From assembly GCA_021813745.1 (NCBI GenBank), contig JAKAJO010000065.1:26245-90244 (forward strand): 64,000 nucleotides of DNA. Reading direction: 5' to 3'. The translations under genes were made by a program, and so were the position numbers. Below the pieces are notes generated by a model. It saw only the letters and a list, made by a program, of their open reading frames with translations. It was not told where the DNA came from and searched no databases. Origin of the DNA: Acidobacteriota bacterium. Lineage in GTDB: Bacteria; Acidobacteriota; Terriglobia; Terriglobales; Acidobacteriaceae. This document shows, piece by piece, positions 9,238-18,704 of the stretch; within the stretch, counting starts at the first letter, position 1; each line of letters opens with the position of its first letter.

Positions 9238-12084
9238 CTACTGGCACGCTTCGCAGGTGGGGTCGTCGATTGCGCAAGTCTTGCCGGTCGGAGGCTCCAG
9301 TTGAACAGCATTCAACTTGCCGTCGGTGCCCTTGAGCGTGGACTTCTCGACGTGCGTGGCGCTGCGCGAGCGCAGGTAGTACGTCGTCTTAAGGCCAGAG
9401 CGCCACGCCTCGCGATAGAGAGCGTCGAGCCGCTTGCCGCTGGGCTGCGAGATGTAGAGATTCAGCGACTGCGCCTGATCAATCCATTTCTGGCGCCGTG
9501 CGGCGGCTTGAATCAGCCAGGTCGGTTCGATCTCAAACGAAGTTGCATACAGTTGCTTCAAATCCTCGGGAATGCGGTCGATGGCACCTACTGATCCGTC
9601 GAAATACTTCAGGTCGCTGACCATCACATCGTCCCACAGCCCGCGCTGCTTCAGGTCGCGAACAAGGGCGGCATTCACGACAGTGAAGTCGCCGGACATG
9701 TTCGACTTCACGAAGAGATTCTGATAGGTAGGCTCGATCGACTGCGTGACTCCGCAAATATTCGAGATGGTCGCCGTGGGGGCGATTGCCATGGTGTTCG
9801 AGTTGCGCATTCCGATGGTCTTCACGCGTTCGCGCAGTGCAGACCAATCGAGTTTCGCTGAGCGATCGAGTTGCAAAGTGTGCGTGCGGTTGCTCTGCAA
9901 CAGTTCCACGGAATCGATGGGCAGAATGCCACGGCTCCAGAGCGAACCTTCGAACGTCGCGTAGCGGCCGCGCTCCGCCGCCAGATCCACGGAGGCGGAG
10001 ATGGCGTAGTAGCTAATCTGCTCCATGCTCTCGTCGGCAAATCGAACCGCCTCCTCTGAGGCATTCGGGATGCGCAGAGTGTAGAGCGCGTCCTGGAAGC
10101 CCATGATGCCAAGGCCCACGGGGCGATGGCGGAGATTCGAGAAGCGCGCCTCGGGAACCGTGTAGAAATTGATGTCGATCACGTTGTCGAGCATCCGCAT
10201 CGCCGTCTTTACCGTTTTCTGTAATCGGTTCTGGTCGATGCCATCCGCCGTGACGTGATTGGCAAGATTGATCGACCCGAGATTACATACAGCAATTTCG
10301 CGCCGGCTGGTGTTCAGCGTGATCTCGGTGCAAAGATTCGAGGAGTGGACTACGCCGGCATGCTGCTGCGGCGAACGCAGGTTGCATGGATCCTTGAAGG
10401 TGATCCACGGATGGCCGGTCTCGAAGATCATGGTGAGCATCTTGCGCCACAGGTCCACCGCACGCACGATTCTGAAGACCTTGAGCTCGCCGCGCTGCGC
10501 CCTGGCCTCGTACTCCGCATACTTCTCCGCAAACGCCGTGCCGTAGAGGTCGTGCAGTTCCGGCACTTCGTCGGGAGAAAACAGCGTCCATGCACCGTCG
10601 TCTTCGACACGTTCCATGAAGAGGTCCGGAACCCAGTTGGCGGTGTTCATGTCGTGTGTGCGACGACGGTCGTCGCCGGTGTTCTTGCGCAGGTCGAGGA
10701 ACTCCTCGATATCGATGTGCCAGGTTTCGAGGTACCCGCAGACGGCGCCCTTGCGCTTGCCGCCCTGGTTCACGGCAATGGCGGTATCGTTGGCCACCTT
10801 GAGAAAAGGAACCACACCCTGCGACTGCCCGTTGGTGCCGCGAATATGCGCGCCCAGCCCGCGCACCATGCTCCAGTCGTTGCCGAGGCCGCCTGAGTAT
10901 TTGGCGAGCAGGGCATTGTCTTTGATGGCCTTGAAGATGCCGTCAAGATCATCGGAGATTGTGGTCAGGAAGCACGACGAGAGCTGCGGGCGAAGCGTTC
11001 CCGCATTGAATAAGGTCGGCGTGGAGCACATGAAGTCAAATGACGAAAGCACCTCGTAGAACTCAATCGCCTTTTCGTCGCGATCGATTTCGCGCACGGC
11101 CAGCCCCATAGCAACGCGCATGAAGAATGCCTGCGGAAGTTCATAGCGCACGCCGTTGCTGTGCAGGAAATAGCGATCGTACAGGGTCTGCAACCCAAGG
11201 AACTGGAAGTTGCGGTCGCGCTCAGGCTTCAATGCGCCGGCCAGGCGGGTCAGATCGAAGTTGCTGAGCTCCTTATCCAACATCTGCAACTCGATGCCCC
11301 GGTGTATGAACTCCGGCAAGTACTCTGCGTAGTCCACCGCATGGTGCTGCAACCCACCCTTTGCTTTCGGGAAGAGAAATGTCAGCGCCTCGTCGCGGAG
11401 GATGTTCAAGAGTAAACGCGCGCTGACGTAGGCGTAGTTCGGCTCCTGCTCAACGAGCGTCCGCGCCGCCAAGGTTTGCGCCAGCCCGAGTTCATGAAGC
11501 TGGATCCCGTCATACAGATTGCGCTGAACTTCAGCGAGTACGCTGTCGGCGGCGACGCCTTCGAGACCGAAGCAGGCATCGGAGATGTCCCTTGCCAGTT
11601 GAACTTCGTCCAGTGGTTCGCTTTGGCCATCTTTGGTGCGTACATAGAGCCGCGGATGTGCTGATTCAGCGGCCAACTCCTCGCGCTTGCGCCGTTCCTG
11701 CGCGTGCTCTTCGCGATAGAGCACGTAGGCGCGCGCAACCTTATGCTCACCGCTGCGCATCAGCGCCAGTTCTACCTGGTCCTGGATGTCCTCGATATGA
11801 ATGGGCCTGCCCGGTTCGGCACGCCTGGACAACGTATCTACCACCTGCTGCGTCATGGCCTCCACGGCATCGCGCACGCGGCGTGATGCCGTCGCCTCCG
11901 ATCCCTCCACTGCGACAAACGCCTTGGTGATGGCAAGCGCGATCTTGCCAGCGTCGAACGGCGAGAAGGCGCCGTTCCGACGGATCACCTGGAGTCCTGC
12001 ACTCCTATGTAGGCTTTCGCTGTTGGGAAGGTTGGGCGGGGGAGGAGCTGTTGGCGTGGGAATATCGTGAGTCAGCGCGGCCAT
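9238..12084 (-). CDS. nrdA: Class I ribonucleotide reductase alpha subunit
   Basis: 948 residues from ATG 12084 (MAALTHD; AAGGAG upstream). An N-terminal ATP-cone ([18 protein letters not shown]) gives dATP allosteric control. The barrel has [27 protein letters not shown] (active-site N-x-C-x-E) and the C-terminal CEACQ tail, whose cysteines accept electrons from thioredoxin. It reduces ribonucleoside diphosphates under aerobic conditions. A cobalamin riboswitch lies in its 5' leader, so it should be turned off when B12 is plentiful, presumably in favour of a B12-dependent class II enzyme elsewhere in the genome. Confidence 0.92.
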   Translation of the reverse strand: MAALTHDIPTPTAPPPPNLPNSESLHRSAGLQVIRRNGAFSPFDAGKIALAITKAFVAVEGSEATASRRVRDAVEAMTQQVVDTLSRRAEPGRPIHIEDIQDQVELALMRSGEHKVARAYVLYREEHAQERRKREELAAESAHPRLYVRTKDGQSEPLDEVQLARDISDACFGLEGVAADSVLAEVQRNLYDGIQLHELGLAQTLAARTLVEQEPNYAYVSARLLLNILRDEALTFLFPKAKGGLQHHAVDYAEYLPEFIHRGIELQMLDKELSNFDLTRLAGALKPERDRNFQFLGLQTLYDRYFLHSNGVRYELPQAFFMRVAMGLAVREIDRDEKAIEFYEVLSSFDFMCSTPTLFNAGTLRPQLSSCFLTTISDDLDGIFKAIKDNALLAKYSGGLGNDWSMVRGLGAHIRGTNGQSQGVVPFLKVANDTAIAVNQGGKRKGAVCGYLETWHIDIEEFLDLRKNTGDDRRRTHDMNTANWVPDLFMERVEDDGAWTLFSPDEVPELHDLYGTAFAEKYAEYEARAQRGELKVFRIVRAVDLWRKMLTMIFETGHPWITFKDPCNLRSPQQHAGVVHSSNLCTEITLNTSRREIAVCNLGSINLANHVTADGIDQNRLQKTVKTAMRMLDNVIDINFYTVPEARFSNLRHRPVGLGIMGFQDALYTLRIPNASEEAVRFADESMEQISYYAISASVDLAAERGRYATFEGSLWSRGILPIDSVELLQSNRTHTLQLDRSAKLDWSALRERVKTIGMRNSNTMAIAPTATISNICGVTQSIEPTYQNLFVKSNMSGDFTVVNAALVRDLKQRGLWDDVMVSDLKYFDGSVGAIDRIPEDLKQLYATSFEIEPTWLIQAAARRQKWIDQAQSLNLYISQPSGKRLDALYREAWRSGLKTTYYLRSRSATHVEKSTLKGTDGKLNAVQLEPPTGKTCAIDDPTCEACQ

Positions 12085-12164
12085 GGGGAATCTCCTTGGC
12101 CTCTGAAGAAGATATGCGAGAAAACAGCGGATGGGCTCCGGTAAGGAGACAGCCCCTGCCACCT

Positions 12165-12182
12165 CGCCTCCCCTCGGAGGCG
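12165..12182 (-). terminator. Hairpin between the riboswitch and nrdA
   Basis: A perfect 7-bp stem (cgcctcc/ggaggcg with loop cctc on the plus strand) sits between the riboswitch core and the nrdA start. It may be the expression-platform hairpin. No strong T-run follows, so it could act on translation or as part of a larger fold. Confidence 0.4.
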
Positions 12183-12196
12183 TCAGCGAATGTTTC

Positions 12197-12330
12197 CTGG
12201 CAGGTCTTCGGACTTACAGGCTCGACCTACTCGCCGGACTTCCCAGACCCTTGAGGCCCAGTGTCGATTTCGGCTTTCGTACCTGCTCACCGCTGCGGGG
12301 CAGTTCCGGACTTCCACCGGATTCCCTTTT
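12197..12330 (-). promoter_or_regulatory. Cobalamin (B12) riboswitch for nrdAB
   Basis: Read on the minus strand it has the landmarks of the AdoCbl aptamer in order: ggaatccggtggaagtccgg, ctgccccgcagcggtgagc, a B12-box-like gacactgggcc, and the closing ccgaagacctgcca. It ends ~110 bases before the nrdA start. This class lowers expression when adenosylcobalamin binds. It is divergent from a second such riboswitch for metE. Confidence 0.88.
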
Positions 12331-12551
12331 CATCCTCTTTTCAGAGGAACCGAGGAACTGAACCACTATATCTAGGGTCAAACAGAAATGCAACCCCACG
12401 CCTTGTGAATATCTTGCGGAAGCGGAGGCTCGTGCACAAGGCGGACTGGGTGCACGAATACCTCATCTTCAGGCTTCGCCGCATCGTTGGCGTAGCCATG
12501 AGGGAGATGCTGCGTTAAGGACGATTCGAGGTGACTGTGCAAGAATGGCCT

Positions 12552-12730
12552 TGTGCAGGTCAGGCCTCCGCGAGGGGGCCTGTTAAACGGGAAGCTCGTG
12601 TGAATCGAGCGCTGTCCCGCAGCGGTGATGGGAACGAAATGTTGCTAGGCTTTGAGCCAACGCACTGTCTTGATCGAGATGGGAAGCGGCAACGGAGTAG
12701 GCAGCCCAAAGTCCGAAGACCGGCCTGCCC
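12552..12730 (+). promoter_or_regulatory. Cobalamin (B12) riboswitch for metE
   Basis: Contains in order aaacgggaagctcgtgtgaa, ctgtcccgcagcggtgatgg, the B12 box gagccaacgcactgt and the closing gtccgaagaccggcctgc, which are landmarks of the cobalamin aptamer. It precedes metE by about 160 bases. B12 binding is expected to repress the cobalamin-independent methionine synthase. The ~200 bases between this and the nrdA riboswitch hold no supported gene. Confidence 0.9.
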
Positions 12731-12887
12731 CACCACCATGGAAGCGCTGGCCGCTGACCATGGATGCGCCGAGGATGCCGTTCTCGTGGATTGGAACAGG
12801 TAGACACCGCAATGCACCGTCATTCCTGAAATATGACGGCCATGCCTGCGCATAGGTGGTTCTTCCCGATCACAGGAGAGAGCCAAC

Positions 12888-15170
12888 ATGGCTGCAGGTT
12901 CTGTTTCGTCCCCTTTCTTTAAAAAACTGGACACCGCAAATCTGGGCTTCCCGAGAATGGGCAGCCAGCGCGAATTGAAGTTTGCGCTTGAAGGATACTG
13001 GACCGGAAAACGTACGGAAAATGAACTGCTGAATGTTGCTTCCGCGTTACGTAAAGAGCATTGGAAGCTGCAACAGGTCGCCGGAATTAGATTCATCCCG
13101 TCCAACGATTTCTCGTTCTACGACCAAGTCCTCGACATGCTGGTCCTGCTTGGCGCAACGCCCGAGCGCTTTGGCGGCGGCAAGGTCACCCTGGACCGCT
13201 ACTTCGCCATGGCTAGAAACAGCCGTGAACAAACTGCGATGGAGATGACCAAATGGTTCGATACCAATTACCACTACCTGGTCCCGGAGTGGAGCGAAGG
13301 CATTCCCTTCGCGATTGATACAACGAAGTTGCTGGCAGAAATTCATGAAGCGCGCTCGCTTGGCATCGACACACGCCCGGTGCTCATCGGACCGCTCACG
13401 CTTCTGGCTTTGGGCAAAGGTGTGGATGGATTCGACCCCTACTTGCTGGCAGACAAGCTGATCGCGGCCTACAAGGAGGTCCTTACACGGCTCGTGCAGG
13501 AACACATCTTCTGGGTGCAGATCGATGAACCGATTCTTGCAACAGACCTCCCCGAGGATGCGGCACAATTCTTCCGTAAAGCCTATCGCCACCTTGGGAC
13601 CATTCCGATCAAGCTGATGCTGACGACGTACTTCGACGGGCTGGCAGATAACCTGCCGCTCGCCGCCGAAGCCAACACCACTGGATTGCACATCGATGTG
13701 GTGCGCGCGCCAGAGCAGCTCGACAACGTGCTTTCCGTTCTTAAGCCGCATCAGATTCTGAGTATCGGCTGCGTCGATGGCCGCAATATCTGGTTAACGA
13801 ACTTTGCCGAGGCCTCCGCGTTATTGGCGCGCGCGGTCGCATCGCTCGGTGCGGAACGGGTCATTGTCGCCCCGTCATGCTCATTGCTGCATGTGCCGCA
13901 CAACCTGCAAGCTGAGACAAGACTCAATGCTCGCATCAAAAGCTGGCTTCGTTTCGCGGCAGAAAAACTCGACGAGATCGCTGCACTCGCAGACGGCAAT
14001 CAGGCTGCATATCAGACCAACGCCGCGGCCATAGCCGACCGTGCCGCGGCGGACTCATCGACAAATCCGCGGGTCAGGGCTGCGCTCGCCGCACTGGGCG
14101 AGAATGACTTCAAGCGAACCTCGCCCTACTCTGCCCGCGCTATTCTCCAACGCGAGAAACTCGGCCTGCCGCTGTTCCCGACAACGACTATCGGATCTTT
14201 CCCCCAAACCGCTGAGGTGCGTAAGCACAGGGCTGCACATAAAAGTGGCCAGGAAACGGACGAACAGTACGAAATGTTTTTGCGCGAAGCAACTGCTGAG
14301 TGTGTGCGGGAGCAGGAGCGCATCGGCCTCGATGTGCTCGTGCACGGCGAATTCGAGCGGAACGATATGGTCGAGTACTTCGCCGAATTTCTGGACGGTT
14401 TTGCCTTCACCGCGAACGGATGGGTGCAAAGCTATGGCTCACGCTGCGTGAAGCCGCCAGTCATTTATGGAGACGTGTCGCGCCCGAAGCCGATGACCGT
14501 CAAGTGGTCGCAGTATGCGCGCTCGCTGACGACACATCCGATCAAAGGTATGCTGACCGGGCCAATCACGGTCCTCCAATGGTCGTTCGTCCGGAACGAC
14601 ATCCCCCGCCAGCAGACAGCTTGGCAGATTGCGCTTGCCTTGCGGGATGAGGTGAGGGACTTGGAGAGCGCAGGGATCGGGATTATCCAGGTGGATGAAC
14701 CTGCCCTTCGCGAGGGCTTGCCCTTGCGCCGTGCGGACTGGCCAGCCTATCTGGACTGGGCGGTCAAGGCCTTTCGGCTTGCTACCAGTTCCGTCTCGGA
14801 CGGCACCCAGATTCACACTCACATGTGCTACTGCGAGTTCGAGGATATTCTTTCGTCGATCGCTGCGTTGGACGCGGATGTCATTTCGATGGAATCCGCC
14901 CGCTCACGCATGAAGTTGCTGGAAGCTTTTCATGCACAGAAATATCCCAACGAAATTGGCCCCGGAGTCTACGACATCCATTCTCCTCGGGTGCCCTCGG
15001 CAGAGGAGATGCATAAGCTTCTGACATTAGCGCTTGAAGTTCTCAAACCGGAGCAGCTTTGGGTCAATCCCGACTGCGGCCTGAAGACCCGGGCGTGGCC
15101 GGAAACAATTTCGGCGCTCGATAACATGTGCAAGGCTGCAAACGAGCTACGCACTCAACAAGGCGCATAG
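12888..15170 (+). CDS. metE: Cobalamin-independent methionine synthase
   Basis: 760 residues, full length for MetE (5-methyltetrahydropteroyltriglutamate-homocysteine methyltransferase). The N-terminal domain begins NLGFPRMGSQRELKFALEGY. The C-terminal catalytic half has TTIGSFPQTAEVR, the substrate segment HGEFERNDMVEYF, and zinc ligands in HTHMCYCEFEDI (His and Cys) and VNPDCGLKTR (Cys), plus IQVDEPALREGLP. It makes methionine from homocysteine without B12, in line with the cobalamin riboswitch in its leader. A good purine-rich site (ggagagagcc) precedes the ATG. Confidence 0.95.
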   Translation: MAAGSVSSPFFKKLDTANLGFPRMGSQRELKFALEGYWTGKRTENELLNVASALRKEHWKLQQVAGIRFIPSNDFSFYDQVLDMLVLLGATPERFGGGKVTLDRYFAMARNSREQTAMEMTKWFDTNYHYLVPEWSEGIPFAIDTTKLLAEIHEARSLGIDTRPVLIGPLTLLALGKGVDGFDPYLLADKLIAAYKEVLTRLVQEHIFWVQIDEPILATDLPEDAAQFFRKAYRHLGTIPIKLMLTTYFDGLADNLPLAAEANTTGLHIDVVRAPEQLDNVLSVLKPHQILSIGCVDGRNIWLTNFAEASALLARAVASLGAERVIVAPSCSLLHVPHNLQAETRLNARIKSWLRFAAEKLDEIAALADGNQAAYQTNAAAIADRAAADSSTNPRVRAALAALGENDFKRTSPYSARAILQREKLGLPLFPTTTIGSFPQTAEVRKHRAAHKSGQETDEQYEMFLREATAECVREQERIGLDVLVHGEFERNDMVEYFAEFLDGFAFTANGWVQSYGSRCVKPPVIYGDVSRPKPMTVKWSQYARSLTTHPIKGMLTGPITVLQWSFVRNDIPRQQTAWQIALALRDEVRDLESAGIGIIQVDEPALREGLPLRRADWPAYLDWAVKAFRLATSSVSDGTQIHTHMCYCEFEDILSSIAALDADVISMESARSRMKLLEAFHAQKYPNEIGPGVYDIHSPRVPSAEEMHKLLTLALEVLKPEQLWVNPDCGLKTRAWPETISALDNMCKAANELRTQQGA

Positions 15171-15236
15171 ACGCCAAAAGGCCAGGGCGAGGGGCTGATT
15201 CCTTCGCCCGACTACTTGCCGAGGTCGGATAACGGA

Positions 15237-15704
15237 ATGAGTCGCTGGTATCGTCGCCCGAAACGGCTCAACCTGAGATGGCTGCTTCGAGACTCCGACT
15301 GCGAGTTCGTTTTCGATGCTTCGCAGACTTCAGCCGATGAGCTTCTCGAACTTCAGGTGCGCTTCGCTTCGGTCTACGGTCCTCATCGTCTGCTGCGGGA
15401 TGCGAACAGTCTCCCGAGTGCAAATCGGATTTTGATGATAGCGGAGGATGAAAACGGCCTAGCGCCTAGTGCCCGGCTTAGTGGCGGCTGGCGTGGTGTT
15501 GTGGTGCTTCCCGAAGGCGCTCAGCGACGGCGGGACGCGCTCACCTTGTTTTTTATGGAGCAGTTGCGATACCGGATCAGTCATCCGCATTGGGCTTCAC
15601 AATACCGGGGAGGGATTCCACAGTTCATCCTCGATCTGACCAAGGCCCCCGCAACGATCACCCCTGCGCAACTCATGGTGCGAGATCATGAAAATGAGAG
15701 ATGA
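15237..15704 (+). CDS. Conserved-looking protein of unknown function
   Basis: 155 residues from ATG 15237 (MSRWYRRPKRLNLRW). Predicted soluble, no signal peptide, mixed alpha/beta, with a basic N-terminus. I do not recognise the family. It lies between metE and a QueD-like gene, 6 bp before the latter, so it is probably cotranscribed with that gene. An in-frame ATG at 15216 is possible but has a poorer leader. Confidence 0.65.
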   Translation: MSRWYRRPKRLNLRWLLRDSDCEFVFDASQTSADELLELQVRFASVYGPHRLLRDANSLPSANRILMIAEDENGLAPSARLSGGWRGVVVLPEGAQRRRDALTLFFMEQLRYRISHPHWASQYRGGIPQFILDLTKAPATITPAQLMVRDHENER

Positions 15705-15710
15705 GAACAC

Positions 15711-16103
15711 ATGTACGAAGTGACCGTAGAGGCTACATTTTCTTCAGGCCATTATTTGCGGAACTACCATGGGCGGTGTGAGAACCCGCATGGCCATAAC
15801 TACAGGGTGCTTGTCACTCTGGCTGGTGAGGAACTGGACCAGACGGGGCTGCTCCTGGACTTCAAGGAACTCAAGCAACTGTTACACCCGATTGCTGAGT
15901 ATCTCGATCACCAGATGATCAACGAACTCGAACCCTTCACCAGTCTGAATCCGTCTGCCGAGAATCTAGCCCGTTACTTTTTCGATCAGACCAGTGAGAG
16001 AATCCGGCAAATCACCAAAGGGAGAATCTACGTCATGAAAAGTACCGTATTCGAGACCGATACTTCTGCCGCCACGTACAGAGGCCAACGTTTCTCAGCG
16101 TGA
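15711..16103 (+). CDS. queD: 6-pyruvoyl-tetrahydropterin synthase / QueD family
   Basis: 130 residues, short T-fold enzyme. Zinc-binding histidines are in FSSGHYLRNYHGRC and NPHGHNYRVLVTL, with the catalytic Cys in the GRCENPHGHNY segment, and the motif LLLDFKELK follows. LDHQMINEL and the glutamate region FETDTSAATY complete the signature. QueD converts dihydroneopterin triphosphate to 6-carboxytetrahydropterin for queuosine; a PTPS role is possible, and sequence alone does not decide. No other queuosine gene is in the window. Confidence 0.88.
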   Translation: MYEVTVEATFSSGHYLRNYHGRCENPHGHNYRVLVTLAGEELDQTGLLLDFKELKQLLHPIAEYLDHQMINELEPFTSLNPSAENLARYFFDQTSERIRQITKGRIYVMKSTVFETDTSAATYRGQRFSA

Positions 16104-16211
16104 GGCTCCACCCATCGCCACCAGGGCAACGCGTTCATCAGAGCACTGCCGCCTGAACTTGGCGTTTGGCTCTAAACTCGGCGATTGCTTGCCAAGTGAG
16201 TATAGCGCTCG

Positions 16212-16238
16212 CTCGGTACCTTTAGAATCTATACCGAG
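16212..16238 (+). promoter_or_regulatory. Inverted repeat upstream of nikR
   Basis: ctcggta (16212-16218) and taccgag (16232-16238) form 7-bp arms separated by 13 bases, ending 10 bases before the nikR start. It could be an autoregulatory operator. It does not match the E. coli NikR site exactly. Confidence 0.45.
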
Positions 16239-16248
16239 GAACATGACC

Positions 16249-16674
16249 ATGGCGGAACTGAGCAGAACCGGGATTTCCCTGGAACAGGATCTTTTGACAG
16301 GTTTTGACAAGCTGATTGCACGACGGGGCTACCAGAACCGGTCAGAGGCTTTGCGCGATCTGATCCGGGAAGCACTGCTCTCCGAGGTGATTGATTCCAA
16401 CAAGCCCGTGGTCGGCACGCTGACGCTGGTCTACGACCATCATGTGCCGAACCTCTCGCAGAAGTTGACCGAGATGCAGCACCATGGAGGCACGATGGTG
16501 CTGGCAGCAACCCATGTCCACCTCGACCATCATTATTGCCTTGAGGTCATCATCATGAAGGGTAAGAGCAAGGATATCCAGGAGATGGCCAACAAGATGC
16601 TCGCGACGCGTGGGGTCGAACTGGGCAAGCTGGTGTTGACTAATTCCGGAGCGGCACTCAAACAGGCGAAGTAG
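16249..16674 (+). CDS. nikR: NikR-type nickel-responsive ribbon-helix-helix repressor
   Basis: 141 residues. The N-terminal ribbon-helix-helix (RTGISLEQDLLTGFDKLIAR and RSEALRDLIREAL) is followed by the ACT-like metal domain with the nickel ligands in VYDHHVPNL, THVHLDHHYCLEVIIMKG. NikR represses nickel uptake when nickel is bound. The start at 16249 is preferred over 16243 because it gives a normal spacing from GAGGA. It ends 1 bp before the 3' end of the convergent nickel permease, its likely target. Confidence 0.92.
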   Translation: MAELSRTGISLEQDLLTGFDKLIARRGYQNRSEALRDLIREALLSEVIDSNKPVVGTLTLVYDHHVPNLSQKLTEMQHHGGTMVLAATHVHLDHHYCLEVIIMKGKSKDIQEMANKMLATRGVELGKLVLTNSGAALKQAK

Positions 16675-16675
16675 G

Positions 16676-17737
16676 TTAATCGCCGGCTTCTGCCTCGGCC
16701 CGCAGTTCGAGTTCATCGAACCGGCGCCATTTGTAGATGGCGACCGAGAGAATCCAGCTCAGCGCGAAAAGCCCGATGATGAGGTAGCCAAGCGTGCCGA
16801 AGTTCTCGTTGAGGTGGCGCACCGCATCCCAGAACGCACCGTTGAGCTCAAAATGGCCTGCCAGAAGCCCAAGTGCCTCGATGCCACCCACCACGAAAGC
16901 CACCAAAACAGAGACGCAGGTAATCGTGAGGTTGTAGTAGAGCTTGCGAACCGGCTTCACGAAAGCCCATCCGTAGGCCCCGAGCATGAGGATATTGTCG
17001 GTGGTGTCGATGAGACACATGCCGGCGGCAAAAAGTGCCGGGAAGACCATGATGGACCAGATGGGCAGGCCCTTGGAGGCTTCGGCTGCGGAGATGCCCA
17101 GCAGTCCGATCTCGGTGGCTGTGTCAAAACCGAGTCCGAAGAGAACCCCCAGCGGGTACATGTGCCAGCTACGGCGGATCATGGCGAACATGGGCCGGAA
17201 CAAGCGCGCCAGGAAACCGCGGCCGGAGAGCAGCAGGTCGAGGTCTTCTTCGACATACGACGCGCCTTTGCGCACGCGCGTGAAGGCCGCGTAGATAGAA
17301 CGCAGAACAAGCAGGTTGGCAAAGGCGATGCCGAAGAGGAACAGAGCAGAAACCAGCGTTCCGATGAGGCCGCCGACATTGCGGAAAGCGTCGACGCGGT
17401 GCTGCATGAAGACCGCGGCGGCGGCAATGGCTGCCGAACCTGCAACGACGATCGTCGAGTGACCGAGTGAGAACATGAACCCTACGGCAACGGGGCGCTT
17501 GCCCTCTTGCATCAGCTTGCGGGTCACGTTGTCGATTGCTGCAATGTGGTCAGCATCCACAGCATGGCGAAGTCCGAAACTGTAGGCGAGGAAGGCCGTT
17601 CCCAGAAGCAGGGGATAGTGACGGAACGCCACAAAGGCCCAGAGCCAGGCGACGACATTGAAGGCGAGCAGCACACCATAGATGCCGGCCACCTTGCGTT
17701 TCACGTTCATGGCGGCATCGTTGAACAGACTGCGCAT
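16676..17737 (-). CDS. NiCoT-family nickel/cobalt permease
   Basis: 353 residues from the start MRSLFNDAAM. Seven to eight membrane segments; the family signature RHAVDADHIAAIDN in TM2 (HX4DH) and FGLGFDTATEIGLLG are both present, as is LFAAGMCLIDTTDNILM. It imports Ni2+ (or Co2+) driven by the membrane potential. It is convergent with nikR. The upstream sequence between 17738 and 17775 contains ggtattatgacaatgatcac on the minus strand, a possible NikR target. Confidence 0.9.
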   Translation of the reverse strand: MRSLFNDAAMNVKRKVAGIYGVLLAFNVVAWLWAFVAFRHYPLLLGTAFLAYSFGLRHAVDADHIAAIDNVTRKLMQEGKRPVAVGFMFSLGHSTIVVAGSAAIAAAAVFMQHRVDAFRNVGGLIGTLVSALFLFGIAFANLLVLRSIYAAFTRVRKGASYVEEDLDLLLSGRGFLARLFRPMFAMIRRSWHMYPLGVLFGLGFDTATEIGLLGISAAEASKGLPIWSIMVFPALFAAGMCLIDTTDNILMLGAYGWAFVKPVRKLYYNLTITCVSVLVAFVVGGIEALGLLAGHFELNGAFWDAVRHLNENFGTLGYLIIGLFALSWILSVAIYKWRRFDELELRAEAEAGD

Positions 17738-17827
17738 GGCAGCTCCTGTGTGATCATTGTCATAATACCTTTTTCGGATTCGTGCTATCAAGGATACGCA
17801 ACTGGGTTCGTGGAAGGAGTGTCGGCC

Positions 17828-18280
17828 ATGCTTCGGACGCCATTTCGTCGATGGCCAAAAATTCCGGCTTGGAAGCAGGCCGATCCCGCACAGATGGTCC
17901 CGGCAGTGCCCCTGAGCGTTGGCGAGGGTATTTCACTACAAGAGGCTGTGGACCTGTTGCACAAATTGCGCGAGGAATCCGCCCAGGTGCAAGCGATCTA
18001 CTCCGGCTCCGATGGGGTAAGCTCGGTCCTTCGCGGAATCGTGCAGCCTCCTATCGAGGATGGATTGTGGTCGGTTGTCTCGCAGTACGAGATAACCGGA
18101 TCTGCTTTGTCGTTCGACCTGAATTCCGCGACGACAAAGCGGTTTGGCGACGAAGCCTCAATGTCCGGTGCAGCTTTGTTTCCTTTTCGCTTCCGCTTTG
18201 CCTCTGCACTTTGCTTTGGCTTTAGCGACGGTTCGACACTCCACCTCTTCGAACTCGATCAAACCACTGCGCATCATTGA
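17828..18280 (+). CDS. Hypothetical protein
   Basis: 150 residues from ATG 17828 (MLRTPFRRWPKIPAWKQ). Predicted soluble; segments such as LSVGEGISLQEAVDLLHKL and SVVSQYEITGSALSFDL look like real protein rather than noise, and the first ATG has GGAAGGAG within 20 bases upstream. No family is recognised. It is divergent from the nickel permease. Confidence 0.5.
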   Translation: MLRTPFRRWPKIPAWKQADPAQMVPAVPLSVGEGISLQEAVDLLHKLREESAQVQAIYSGSDGVSSVLRGIVQPPIEDGLWSVVSQYEITGSALSFDLNSATTKRFGDEASMSGAALFPFRFRFASALCFGFSDGSTLHLFELDQTTAHH

Positions 18281-18704
18281 GCGGGCTCAAAGAGCCGATG
18301 CGGGAACAGTTTGCTTAGCTTCCTCATGCGGGGGCGTCCCGGATTACAGGAACCTAGTAGCATGTTTCTTAATTACGTGCTACTCTAAATCTTCCCCGTG
18401 AGAGCTGATGATTTCGGCAGGAGTACACGTGGGCATTTTCGACAAAACTCGGACCGCCCTCCTTGGGAATCGATTGAGTGACCGCTCGGGCGTGTTCGAC
18501 CTCGTCTCCGAGTGTTCTCCAGGGCAATTCCGATGTTCCAGCCGTTTTGTCGACTTCAAAATCCCCCCTGATTTCGCAACTGTTTTTGAATGGCGGAAGA
18601 CTGCCGTACTTGCATCCTGTTGTCGCCTTCTCTGAAGAGCGCCTCTCCGGAAAAGCAGACCCAAACACTGACATGCACTTGCTGAACCAGGCAAAGGACA
18701 ATTC
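18281..18704. other. Stretch without a supported gene
   Basis: About 420 bases before the first TonB receptor gene. Small frames occur on both strands but none has convincing composition or a start. I found neither a riboswitch signature nor a strong hairpin. It probably contains the promoter of the receptor gene. Confidence 0.4.

Noticed and set aside
16814..17470. 218-codon plus-strand frame rich in Glu/Gln/His
   Set aside because: Antisense to the nickel permease; the composition is what reverse-read membrane codons give.
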